A DNA stretch of 64,000 bases, taken from the NCBI GenBank assembly GCA_003389215.1, contig QQVP01000094.1, forward strand, positions 1-64,000, read 5' to 3'. The number at the start of each line of letters is the position of its first letter. The stretch's first letter is position 1. This document shows positions 1-7,527 of this stretch, piece after piece. The notes under the pieces were generated by a model that did not search any database, was not told where the DNA came from, and saw nothing but the letters and a program-made list of their open reading frames with translations. The translations under genes and the position numbers were made by a program. The DNA is from Planctomycetota bacterium (GTDB taxonomy: Bacteria; Planctomycetota; Planctomycetia; Pirellulales; UBA7805).

Positions 1-2
1 CC

Positions 3-644
3 GTCCGACAGATCGCTGGGATACTTACCATCCGTTTCCATGCTGCGGCTCCTCCGTCCTTGGATCCGAAAACCAAAGGGGGAGCCGTAGCAGTTTTTCT
101 CATTTCACGCTATTCGGGACACGTTCTCAGCGGTCCCGGTCCCTTCGCCGCGGAACTGGCAGCACATCCCGAACTTGCCACCGCGCTCGGTTCGCTGGAC
201 GAGTTCGACGGTCTCTACAAGGTCCTCGTCGCCGCCGTTTACGGGACGGTGATCGTGCTGAGCGCGATCTTCCAAGGCCTGACCGCCCTCTATTACTTCA
301 CGCGTCGCATGCACGTCGAGGCGTACGTCGAAGAGCCGGCCTGGCTCGGAGAGTTTTCTTTAGCCCTCAGACGCCTAGCTGTGACGCACCCGCACACTTT
401 GCGACGGATGACGCGCTTAACCCTATGCCAAAACGGTATAGCGCCTGGGATCGGCCAAAAGGATTCAGAAGAAATCTGGGTGAAATGCTTGACGACGGCA
501 TCTGACTTGGTAGGCTGGGGGTCCGATCGAGGGGCTGCTCTCCGGAGTGGGCCAACAGAAACAAGGAATTGCTACTGCGTCCCCAACAACCGACTTGTGA
601 ATAGAAGAACTGCGTGGAATCTTTGTCTATGGCCTGGGCGTTAG
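3..644 (+). pseudogene. fragment of a membrane protein, probably decayed
   Basis: The frame is open from the left edge. Only its first part (to about position 352) looks like protein: a helix of about 25 hydrophobic residues (LYKVLVAAVYGTVIVLSAIF) followed by a basic stretch (YYFTRRMHVEAYVEEPAWL), like the last membrane helix and tail of a small planctomycete membrane protein. After about 352 the translation becomes Arg/Cys-rich and has no recognisable pattern, so the reading is probably random up to the stop. There is no good start codon; only a TTG at 60. I infer a truncated remnant or the 3' end of a gene whose beginning lies left of the window. Function unknown. Confidence 0.25.
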
Positions 645-682
645 CCGGCCGTATCGATGGAAAGGGTCTCCGCAGTTTTTTT
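563..682 (+). ncRNA. leader/sRNA-like element 1 of the PEP-CTERM upstream family
   Basis: The element opens with AAGGAATTGC (563-572) and carries GTGAATAGA further on. It ends in a hairpin whose arms AACTGCG (608-614) and CGCAGTT (671-677) flank a loop of about 56 bases, followed by a run of seven T (676-682). A weak TTGACG...TAGGCT pair lies at 489-516. The box and the neighbouring words resemble the elements near 4924 and 9100, while the stem sequences differ and still pair. It is either an intrinsic terminator of a short RNA or an attenuator ahead of the PEP-CTERM gene at 962. Confidence 0.4.
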
Positions 683-754
683 GTTGCCACTCACGGCGAA
701 TGGTTGCCGGCGCGTGGACGGGATCGCGCGCCGCATTGGGTGGCGTCGGTCCGG

Positions 755-898
755 TATTTGCAATCGATCAAGGTAGAGCCAGCGGACAACTAGAGACAAC
801 CCGGCCCGTGACCCGAAAAGCCGCCTGAGATTTCTCCTTAGCTGACAGCGCCACTGTCGTGGCATAGCAGCTTCGTGGGGAGGTTTGAGGCGGCTTTT
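755..898 (+). ncRNA. leader/sRNA-like element 2, long-loop hairpin with U-tract
   Basis: A perfect 11-base inverted repeat (AAAAGCCGCCT at 816-826, AGGCGGCTTTT at 888-898) encloses 61 bases. Inside the loop are two mutually exclusive small hairpins: GACAG/CTGTC (844-848 with 854-858) and GCCAC/GTGGC (850-854 with 859-863). TTTGCAATCGA near 755 resembles the box of the element at 9100. The 3' arm ends 63 bases before the start codon at 962, which suits an attenuator or other structured leader. The function is inferred only. Confidence 0.4.
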
Positions 899-961
899 CT
901 TGCGCGCGTTGCTCTACGGCAGATCGCCAATCGTTCCCATTTCGATAAGAGGAAAACACGA

Positions 962-2350
962 ATGCTGCGCTTTACGGGTTACCTGGCGTTGGTTTTGATC
1001 GCGGTCCGCGCCGAGGCGGTCACATTGAACTACGACTTTGATTCGGGGCCTGGTCCCGGCCTCACGATATTCGACGGGGGCAGCGTCAGTCCCCATACAG
1101 CGTACCTCGGTCCCGCGACTGGCTTGTGGACGATTGACACGGATGGCCCGGATTTGCGTATCTCGAAATCTGCGGACGCGGGCACGATTTTTCCGAACGA
1201 CTACATTGGTGCGGGAGTCTTTTCGCAATTCCAATTGGATGGCGACTTCACAGTCACAGTGGACTTCACCTTGCATAACTTCCCTGCTGGTACTGGCGTT
1301 CAGCTAAACGAGTCGTTTTTAAATCTTAGGTCCGATGGCGGTCACGCTTTTGATGTACTTCGGTTTCGCGTCGGCAGCGGCAACAAGATCGAAGTTTTTG
1401 CGGAACCGGTCGGTGGTCCACTAGGCGTGCAAAACTCGACCCTGACCAGCGGACGATATCGCATAACTCGTGCGGGCTCGACAATGACGGGTTTTTTCGC
1501 CCCGTCAGGTAGCTCTTCATTTACGACAATCGCCAGTCAATCCGGCTACTTTGACCCAATGAGAGTTCAGCTTTTCGCCGCACAAGGACCCAACGCCGGT
1601 GGATCGACCCGTCCATTTACCGCACTTGACATCAGCTTCGACAATTTGGTCATCGAGGCCGATTCCATCGTCCAGCCGGTCCCGGAGCCGAACTCGCTCA
1701 TCCTCGCCGGGTTTGTCCTGCTGCTCTTGCTTGGCTACGCATGGTGCAGCAGGCGTGGCGTTCTCATTAAAGCGGCGTGTTCTTTTGTCGTCTTCGTAAG
1801 TGCGTCGAGCACCTCAGACGCCGCATGGATCTCTGACTGGTTTTCTTTCAACGGACACCAGTATCGCTTGACCGAAGTGCTTGACTGGGAAACTGCGCAG
1901 ACGCTGGCGGAGTCGGTAAACGGGAATCTCGTAGCCATCAATGACGCCGCCGAAGACGCATGGGTCTTCGATACGTTTTCGCCACTCGCGCCAGACGGTT
2001 CGATCATCCCGGCAATTTCCCCACTGCCATACCGAGCGTACTGGATTGGCGGCATCCAGCTTTCTGATAGCGTTGAACCCGACCAAGGATGGAGTTGGGT
2101 AAACGGTGAGCCGTTCGTTTATCAAAACTGGAGTGCTGGTGAGCCAAATGATAGCGGTGGTTTCTTGGGAAACGAGAACCGCATATCGGTGAATGAACTT
2201 GGACTGTGGAATGATCTTCCTGTGGCCTCGGCCATTCAAATGGCTGCGGTCGTCGAGAAGCCGATCCCCGAGCCCTCATCTTACACCCTCTCCGCGATCG
2301 GTCTGCTTGCGCTTGTGTTCTACAAATTGCGATGGAGGAGCAAGACATGA
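962..2350 (+). CDS. secreted protein with two PEP-CTERM tails and a C-type lectin domain
   Basis: A 462-residue protein that reads like two secreted proteins joined in frame. Residues 1-19 are a signal peptide, followed by a beta-rich domain and a first PEP-CTERM tail (VPEPNS, hydrophobic helix, CSRRG) at about 239-266. There is no stop: a second signal-like segment (about 268-290) leads into a C-type lectin-like domain (GHQYRL, YWIGG, WSAGEPND, LWNDLP) and a second PEP-CTERM tail (IPEPSS, helix, KLRWRSK) at the end. The ATG has an AAGAGGA site 8 bases upstream. Its stop overlaps the next gene (ATGA), so the genes at 962, 2347 and 3311 look like one operon. PEP-CTERM tails are normally terminal and processed by an exosortase, so an internal one is odd. 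A lost stop between two ancestral genes is the likely origin. Confidence 0.8.
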   Translation: MLRFTGYLALVLIAVRAEAVTLNYDFDSGPGPGLTIFDGGSVSPHTAYLGPATGLWTIDTDGPDLRISKSADAGTIFPNDYIGAGVFSQFQLDGDFTVTVDFTLHNFPAGTGVQLNESFLNLRSDGGHAFDVLRFRVGSGNKIEVFAEPVGGPLGVQNSTLTSGRYRITRAGSTMTGFFAPSGSSSFTTIASQSGYFDPMRVQLFAAQGPNAGGSTRPFTALDISFDNLVIEADSIVQPVPEPNSLILAGFVLLLLLGYAWCSRRGVLIKAACSFVVFVSASSTSDAAWISDWFSFNGHQYRLTEVLDWETAQTLAESVNGNLVAINDAAEDAWVFDTFSPLAPDGSIIPAISPLPYRAYWIGGIQLSDSVEPDQGWSWVNGEPFVYQNWSAGEPNDSGGFLGNENRISVNELGLWNDLPVASAIQMAAVVEKPIPEPSSYTLSAIGLLALVFYKLRWRSKT

Positions 2351-3294
2351 AACACTTGCTTGCCGTGCTCTTTGCTGTCGTCTCAATGCTGAACGTCTGC
2401 GATGGTGTTCATGCCGGAGTCCTGTATTGGAGCGAGCTAGGACCAGCAAAAACCGTGAGCCGATCCCATCTCGACGGAACCAACATTCAAACACTTGCCC
2501 TGGGCGGCGAGACCACGCGTGACATCGTGTTGGACCTGACGGCTGACAAGCTCTACGGCACGAGCCTGCTGGACGTCATTGGACGCTCAAATCTTGACGG
2601 AACGGGACTGGAGAGCGTCGTCAGCGGCGTTGGAATTGCCGAATGGGGCCTCGACCTCGATTTAGGTAATGGCTTCGTTTACTGGACCGACCGCGATGCT
2701 GACGCGATCTTCCGTGCCGAGCTGGATGGCTCTAACCCGACGCAAATCCTCACGACAGGCCAGCCGCGCGGCATTCGTGTAGACCCAGTGGGTGGCAAAA
2801 TCTACTGGGCCGATTCTGGTGACGGAGGTGCCCAAGCTGTGTTACGTGCCAACCTCGACGGGACCGGCAAGGAGATTTTGGCCGTTGGATTTCGTCCGCG
2901 ATTCCTGGATCTTGATTTAACCAACAATCACGTGTATTGGACCGACTCCTCCGCCGGTGTGATTGAGCGAGCCAATCTTGACGGCTCTGGCCGACAGACC
3001 TTGTTGAGCGGTCTTTCCGGTCCGTTAGGTATCGCACTCGACGCCGCCGGCAATGCTATGTATTGGACAGATTCACCAGATGGACTGGTCCAACGTGCGG
3101 CCTTGGACGGTTCGGGTGTGCAAACCATTCTTTCCGGCCTGACGTCTCCTTCTGCCATTGCGCTGGACTTGCGTGCTGGGTCTACGTTGGTTCCTGAGCC
3201 AAGTACGCTCGCCCTCGCAGGTATCGGCCTGCTCGCCTTCGGCATCTTCGGCCGGCGGCGATGGTTGGCGAGAAGCAAGAACACGAATCTTTAG
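2347..3294 (+). CDS. secreted YWTD (LDL-receptor class B) beta-propeller with PEP-CTERM tail
   Basis: A 315-residue protein with a signal peptide (residues 1-22, ending VHA) and repeated YWTD-type units (VYWTDRDADAIFRAELDG, IYWADSGDGG, VYWTDSSAG, MYWTDSPDG) spaced about 40 residues apart, enough for a six-bladed propeller. It ends in a PEP-CTERM tail (VPEPST, hydrophobic helix, GRRRW). I chose the ATG at 2347 because GGAGGAG lies 7 bases upstream and the signal peptide begins there; it overlaps the previous stop by four bases, implying translational coupling. Such propellers usually bind protein or sugar ligands; the ligand here is unknown. The tail predicts export and sorting to the cell surface. 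Confidence 0.85.
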   Translation: MKHLLAVLFAVVSMLNVCDGVHAGVLYWSELGPAKTVSRSHLDGTNIQTLALGGETTRDIVLDLTADKLYGTSLLDVIGRSNLDGTGLESVVSGVGIAEWGLDLDLGNGFVYWTDRDADAIFRAELDGSNPTQILTTGQPRGIRVDPVGGKIYWADSGDGGAQAVLRANLDGTGKEILAVGFRPRFLDLDLTNNHVYWTDSSAGVIERANLDGSGRQTLLSGLSGPLGIALDAAGNAMYWTDSPDGLVQRAALDGSGVQTILSGLTSPSAIALDLRAGSTLVPEPSTLALAGIGLLAFGIFGRRRWLARSKNTNL

Positions 3295-3310
3295 CGAGGA
3301 ATTACTGAGG

Positions 3311-4222
3311 ATGAACAACGCCAAGATGTTACTCGTAGCCGTCGCGTTTTTCTCACTCCCTGCATCACAGACGCTCGGCTCGCTGCTCTACCAAGACACG
3401 GTACTGGGGCAAAGCCCACTCGCGTACTACCAACTCGACGAACAAGTGGGAACTGTAGCTACGGACTTAGTCGGCACGAATCACGGCAGCTATGGCTCAG
3501 CGCTGACGCTTGGTGACGACGGACCACGGCCGCCCGCCTTCGGTGGCTTTGGGGCCAATAACTTGGCGCCGCAGTTCGATAAGGACGATTTCAGCAGCGT
3601 GATCAATCTGCCATCCAGTCTAGGGATGTCAAGCAGCATTGGCTCCGTATCGATGTTCTTTAGGATCACGCAAGACGAACTTGACGTCGGACCTTCCTTT
3701 CTTTTTTACGGAAACAGTCATCCCACCACCGGCGACGGCTGGGGCTCCGCGAACGAGCACCATGTGCATCTAATGCCAGACGGCAAGAGAATGGCTCTCT
3801 ATATACGCGGAACGGAATCCAATACGACTCTTTCAGTGGCCAGCGAACCGTCACAGGGAAGCTATGCTGACGGGAAATGGCATCACCTGGCCTTTACGTG
3901 GGACAGAAATGACGCTGGTGACAACGCTGCTCGCATCTATGTCGATGGCAACGACATTCTCTCAGTGGCCCATGACGCAAACAGTTTCGGCTTTTCGAGC
4001 ATCCGAATAGGTCGGCCCAACAACACGAGCTACTACGGAAACGATCGAATTTTTGGAGGGCGTCTCGACGAAGTTGCTGTCTTCAATCGGGTGTTGAGCC
4101 CGATGGAAGTCAGCGGCCAGTACAGCGCGGCGATTCCAGAGCCAGCGAGTCTGGTGCTGTCCGCGATTGGTCTGGTAGGGATGAGCCTCTACGGCTGGCG
4201 ACGGTTTCGCGCGCAGCGATAA
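3311..4222 (+). CDS. LamG/concanavalin-like secreted protein with PEP-CTERM tail
   Basis: A 303-residue protein. A signal peptide (about 1-23) is followed by a LamG-type jelly-roll domain: SPLAYYQLDE near the start, then KWHHLAFTWDR, RIYVDGN, IRIGRP and GRLDEVAVFNRVLS, a classic order for LamG/pentraxin-like domains that bind glycans or other surfaces. It closes with IPEPASLVLSAIGLVG and GWRRFRAQR, a PEP-CTERM tail. It lies 16 bases after the previous stop with an AGG-containing site just before the ATG, so it is probably the last gene of a three-gene surface-protein operon. The substrate cannot be read from the sequence. Confidence 0.85.
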   Translation: MNNAKMLLVAVAFFSLPASQTLGSLLYQDTVLGQSPLAYYQLDEQVGTVATDLVGTNHGSYGSALTLGDDGPRPPAFGGFGANNLAPQFDKDDFSSVINLPSSLGMSSSIGSVSMFFRITQDELDVGPSFLFYGNSHPTTGDGWGSANEHHVHLMPDGKRMALYIRGTESNTTLSVASEPSQGSYADGKWHHLAFTWDRNDAGDNAARIYVDGNDILSVAHDANSFGFSSIRIGRPNNTSYYGNDRIFGGRLDEVAVFNRVLSPMEVSGQYSAAIPEPASLVLSAIGLVGMSLYGWRRFRAQR

Positions 4223-4293
4223 GCTGCTCGGCCGGATCGTTGCACGACCCTCCCACTTCGCTTCGAGTGAGACTGATGCGTAGCAAGAGGGTA

Positions 4294-4758
4294 TCAGGAC
4301 CACCAACTCCGTTTTCCATCAACTATGGAATACGCCAGATGCGATGCAGGCCAGTCGATCGAAAACTCATGGTCGCACGCTCGGCAACGGCAGGTCCATG
4401 AATCACTCGTGCCGTCAATCCACTCGTCTTCCAACTCCTCGGTGACCCAATCATGTTCACCAGCGTTGCGATAGCAATCTCTACAATCTATCCCCAACTG
4501 TTCCATGTCCTTGACGGGTTCTTTATCAGTGCGCTCCGTGAGATCGATCTTGTAGCATCCATCCTCGTCAAGATGGCCAACCTCAAGCCAGGCTTCGTGC
4601 AATCGCCTCCGACCTTGAGCAGCAATAGAGTCCTCTGCTTGGCGGCATTTGCAGGAAAGCGTGGCCACGACATCGCGAGTCAATTCGTAGTGACGGCGGA
4701 TCTCTAAATCGCGGCCGCCACACAAGGGGCAGTCAAGGCCCGAGTCAAGCAGGGACAT
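4294..4758 (-). CDS. small zinc-ribbon protein of unknown role
   Basis: A 154-residue acidic cytoplasmic protein. Residues 9-14 give CPLCGG, with CKC further on, then CRDC and a C-terminal CRCRACDHEF, so it probably holds two zinc-binding knuckles or ribbons. There is no signal peptide or membrane helix. I chose the start MSLLDSGLDC because AAGGAG stands 8 bases upstream; longer readings of the frame upstream are Arg-rich and unconvincing. It runs opposite to the PEP-CTERM operon and shares an upstream region with the gene at 5200. I do not recognise a specific family; nucleic-acid binding is possible but unproven. Confidence 0.6.
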   Translation of the reverse strand: MSLLDSGLDCPLCGGRDLEIRRHYELTRDVVATLSCKCRQAEDSIAAQGRRRLHEAWLEVGHLDEDGCYKIDLTERTDKEPVKDMEQLGIDCRDCYRNAGEHDWVTEELEDEWIDGTSDSWTCRCRACDHEFSIDWPASHLAYSIVDGKRSWWS

Positions 4759-4867
4759 AGTAAGGCTCCTTAGGAATTGGTTGTCACGCCGGCCCAGTCG
4801 TCGCGGCAGGCCGTTCAGGATGGGATCTCGACGAGGCGTCGCGCCTCGGCGGCGGCCACAGAACTGC

Positions 4868-4896
4868 TTGACAGCCCGCCTCCATGGGGTGATAAT
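4868..4896 (+). promoter_or_regulatory. near-consensus sigma70-type promoter
   Basis: TTGACA (4868-4873), a 17-base spacer and GATAAT (4891-4896) make an almost perfect housekeeping promoter, predicting transcription from about 4903 rightward. The 19-base tandem repeat starts in the spacer, so a bound regulator could block it. Confidence 0.6.
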
Positions 4897-4917
4897 CCCT
4901 CCATGGGGTGACAATCC
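4880..4917 (+). repeat. 19-base tandem repeat over a promoter
   Basis: Two head-to-tail copies of CTCCATGGGGTGAYAATCC (4880-4898 and 4899-4917) with one difference (T/C). The first copy covers the spacer and -10 element of the promoter at 4868-4896; the second covers the predicted start site. Possible operator pair, or a duplication of the -10 region. Confidence 0.7.
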
Positions 4918-5009
4918 CAGCGTGAGGAATTGCTGATTCGGCTCCCAAAAAGCTGTCTGGACCCTCTCCGTGCGAGTTACATCGCCCGAGGTTCCTGGCA
5001 GCTTTTTTT
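4903..5009 (+). ncRNA. candidate small RNA or leader, element 3 of the family
   Basis: Starts a few bases after the promoter at 4868-4896. It contains GAGGAATTGC (4924-4933) and ends in a hairpin of about 15 pairs with one G-U and one mismatch (arms 4947-4961 and 4993-5007), followed by seven T (5003-5009). The loop is about 31 bases. The box and GCTGTCTGGA resemble GAGGATTGC and GCTGTCGGGA of the element at 9100. The next gene starts at 5200, so this can be a free small RNA or a terminated leader. Confidence 0.5.
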
Positions 5010-5199
5010 CGTGACTCTCGACGTTCGTCAACGAACCCAGGTACCAAAACGTGTTTCAGCGCGTTCCGATTCCGCTGAATGATTTATGAGCTGAATGATT
5101 TATAAAACGACGAACGCGTTGCGATAGGTTGGCATCGCTTGTGTTCATTCTAATTCATCATGGTTCGAGAAAGCCTGGCAACGCTCACGTTGCTTGAGA

Positions 5200-5607
5200 A
5201 TGTTTGCGCGGGAAATGAAATTCGCAATCGCCGCCATCTGCTTTATGGCACTCCTGCCGGCACCCATTGCAGGCAATCGGCTGCCCGATTCGACCACTCC
5301 TGCAATGACCGATACTGGCGTGGGTGACAAAGAGGAAGACAGAGAGGCGAAGGAGAAATCGCGGCTCGTCGAGGTGGCGCGTCGTGCTGCGTTGGCGTTT
5401 GCGACGGCACACGATTTTCCAGATGATCAGATTCAGCGACTCAACGGCAAGCCACTTTCTGTGGAGAAAGTCGAGCTTGAAGATAAACAGGCGGGCTATT
5501 TGTTTCAGTGGCTGAATAACGGCAAGGGAGGCGGCTGGTATGTTCACGTTCGAGTGAACGCGGAGAGGCAGACGGCAACTGCCTTCGGTGGGTTCAGTCC
5601 AGAATAA
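5200..5607 (+). CDS. small secreted protein of unknown function
   Basis: A 135-residue protein. An N-terminal signal peptide (KFAIAAICFMALLPAPIAG) is followed by an acidic/lysine-rich linker and a compact C-terminal domain (about 50-135) ending in GGGWYVHVRVNAERQTATAFGGFSPE. This domain looks like a short alpha/beta fold such as those in PepSY-like or other small periplasmic proteins, but I do not recognise the family. Starts at 5200 and 5215 are both possible; neither has a strong ribosome site. The gene at 5641 begins 33 bases after its stop, so the two are probably cotranscribed. Confidence 0.6.
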   Translation: MFAREMKFAIAAICFMALLPAPIAGNRLPDSTTPAMTDTGVGDKEEDREAKEKSRLVEVARRAALAFATAHDFPDDQIQRLNGKPLSVEKVELEDKQAGYLFQWLNNGKGGGWYVHVRVNAERQTATAFGGFSPE

Positions 5608-5640
5608 GTGTCGTGTCCATCATGCATTGGGGAAATCAAA

Positions 5641-6924
5641 ATGAATAAGTTACACCGCGCTTCGCAGGCCGCATTGACGGCCATCCTCGTTCTCGTCGTC
5701 TCAGTCGCGTACCAGCAAACCGCAGATGCTCTCCCGATCAACGGCCAGATCAATGTTCGTACCACGACCGTGGGGCCGGCCGGTCCACTCGCACCGGACC
5801 CGGGTATCGCGAACGACTTTGCGTTTGCCAACAAGATCTACAACCAAATCGGTCTGACCGTCAACAAATCCGGCGCGGATCGGACGCTCGTGTTGGCCGA
5901 CCCCGGTGGCAACGGAAGCTGGTCGTCGGCCGAAGTCGCCAATACCTTGCTCGGCAACAACGATAACACGAACAATCGCATCAATACTTATTACGTGCCT
6001 AGCTTTGGCGGTGCTGGGAACTTCGGGCAGGCCTGGAGCCAGGAAGACGTGACGAACGGCAATTCGGTGGCGATCGGTGCCGTCATGGATGCGCCGACCC
6101 GCCGCAACGATACGTTCGCGCATGAGATCGGACATATTCTCCTTGATCGGTGGCGATGGCGTGCGCAAGAAGGATTTGGGGGCGGAGGAATTCACAGTGG
6201 CACGGCCAACGATCTCATGGCTTCGGGCAACGTGCCTCGTAACATTCCCGCGAATCTTAACGCCGTCTGGCCGACCGGGACCGCCGACCAAATTGGCAAG
6301 AATGTTGGCCCCACGAGTGCCAGCGCGACAGACACGATTCCCCAGATCAGCGCCATGTATTATCAAAACGCGTTCGTGGCGGCGACGAGCCTCAACGCAG
6401 ATAACATTACGGTCAACGTTGAGGCGGCGTCGGCCAGTTTCAACTGGGGCGTACAACAGACCATCGGCGGTCTACGGGTCAACCAAGTCGCCAGGCGAAC
6501 CGGCAACCACACCGAGGAGTTTATGTTCCATTTCCGCAATACGGCCGGATTCGGCGCTGGGTCCGGCGGAGCCAACGGCATGCTCGATTTGGCCATGAAC
6601 GACATTTCGTCCCTCGATACGGCGTACGAAGGTTTCGTTACCGGTAGCATGATGATTCAAGTTGGCGACGACATACTTAACAATCCCGTGAACCTGACGA
6701 CTCTTACGCCGATCACGGATTACACTTTTGGGTTCACGTTTAACAACGTGACCGATACCTTGGATTTTGGACAGGTTCATATCAACGATGCGCTGCTCAC
6801 CGGAAACCGGGACATCTTCGTCATGTTTTCGATGCAGACGGTACCGGAGCCCTCCACCTGGGCGATGGCGGCGCTCGGGTTGGTCGGTCTCGTTCTCTAC
6901 AATCGGCGACGCAAAACCGCCTAA
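5641..6924 (+). CDS. secreted metzincin-like zinc protease with PEP-CTERM tail
   Basis: A 427-residue protein with a signal peptide (about 1-32) and a zinc-protease core with HEIGHILLD at residues 161-169 (His161, Glu162, His165), then GIHSG and a Met-turn-like DLMASG. This order (HExxH, third ligand, Met-turn) points to a metzincin-type metallopeptidase; the third ligand may be Asp169 or the His of GIHSG. The second half is beta-rich, and the end is VPEPSTWAMAALGLVGLVLY plus NRRRKTA, a PEP-CTERM tail. GGGGAAA lies 8 bases before the ATG. The hydrolysed substrate is unknown; the tail predicts surface anchoring or export. Confidence 0.8.
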   Translation: MNKLHRASQAALTAILVLVVSVAYQQTADALPINGQINVRTTTVGPAGPLAPDPGIANDFAFANKIYNQIGLTVNKSGADRTLVLADPGGNGSWSSAEVANTLLGNNDNTNNRINTYYVPSFGGAGNFGQAWSQEDVTNGNSVAIGAVMDAPTRRNDTFAHEIGHILLDRWRWRAQEGFGGGGIHSGTANDLMASGNVPRNIPANLNAVWPTGTADQIGKNVGPTSASATDTIPQISAMYYQNAFVAATSLNADNITVNVEAASASFNWGVQQTIGGLRVNQVARRTGNHTEEFMFHFRNTAGFGAGSGGANGMLDLAMNDISSLDTAYEGFVTGSMMIQVGDDILNNPVNLTTLTPITDYTFGFTFNNVTDTLDFGQVHINDALLTGNRDIFVMFSMQTVPEPSTWAMAALGLVGLVLYNRRRKTA

Positions 6925-7527
6925 GCGACTGCCGGAATCCGTCCGCAATCGGGAGAGGGAGGAGCCTTGCGGCCCCGCCCTCTCACACCACCGGGCGTGC
7001 GGGTCCCTACCACGGCGGTTGGGCTGGTTAAACGTTGGGGTCAGGTTGGTTGAGCAGTGGGAGGCCCAACTCGGTCAGGACCGCTCGTGAGAGTGGGCAG
7101 TGCCGGGCTGCGGCGGATGTGCCAGTAGCGTTTACGGCTACCGACGGCAACGCGGCGGAAGTGGGCTCAGGGTGTCGCTTAGAGCCGGGCCCCGAAAAGG
7201 TCACGACGCGGCATCCGACATGCCGGCGCCGGTTCTTAACGGCGTCCTTCTTGCCGGCGTTTTTCTTACCGGCGTCGTTCGGGCTGCAAGAGCGCGTCGT
7301 GTCCGGAGTGCAGGTTGATTGGCTGGTGCGGCGCACGACACGTCAGCCAAAGGTGGCCGGTCTGGTAAAGTCTGACGTCTGCCGAAGACGTCCCACGTGT
7401 AGCGAAGAAGCGGCGTCTACTTGGAACCGGCTGGGGGAATCGATAGACTCGACTTGGTTCCCCAAACGGCAGCCATCCGCAGCCGTCTTTCCCCGTTCCG
7501 GTCCACGAGTTGAGAGGAGAAATGATC
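6925..7527. other. gene-free stretch, possible decayed group II intron end
   Basis: No supported gene. Around 6945-7010 the minus strand carries GCACGCCCGGTGGTGTGAG and a strong GC-rich hairpin ending near CCTCCCTCTCCCGATT, a pattern I associate with the end of domain IV of bacterial group II introns. The rest (7030-7500) is GC-rich, Lys/Arg-coding on the minus strand and without a start or a family match. Confidence 0.4.
6940..7030 (-). mobile_element. possible group II intron remnant
   Basis: Read on the minus strand, GGGACCCGCACGCCCGGTGG is followed by TGTGAGAGGGC and an imperfect hairpin between GGCGGGGCC and GGCTCCTCC, then CCCGATTG. I recall this arrangement from the region after the reverse-transcriptase gene in bacterial group II introns. 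No reverse transcriptase, domain V or full intron borders were found, so at most a scar remains. Confidence 0.3.

Larger units (their letters stand above)
353..961. other. gene-free stretch holding two leader/terminator-like elements
   Basis: No reading frame here has a ribosome site or a recognisable product. The stretch holds two inverted-repeat elements with U-tracts (563-682 and 755-898, listed separately). A good ribosome site (AAGAGGA at 947-953) precedes the gene that begins at 962. Confidence 0.6.
4759..5199. other. gene-free stretch with promoter, tandem repeat and hairpin terminator
   Basis: No supported gene. On the + strand it holds a near-consensus promoter (4868-4896), a 19-base tandem repeat (4880-4917) and a long-loop terminator (4947-5009), which together suggest a short transcript of about 105 bases. 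Confidence 0.6.

Noticed and set aside
4880..4917. Tandem repeats as a possible CRISPR array
   Set aside because: Only two adjacent copies with no spacers, sitting on a promoter; no cas genes.
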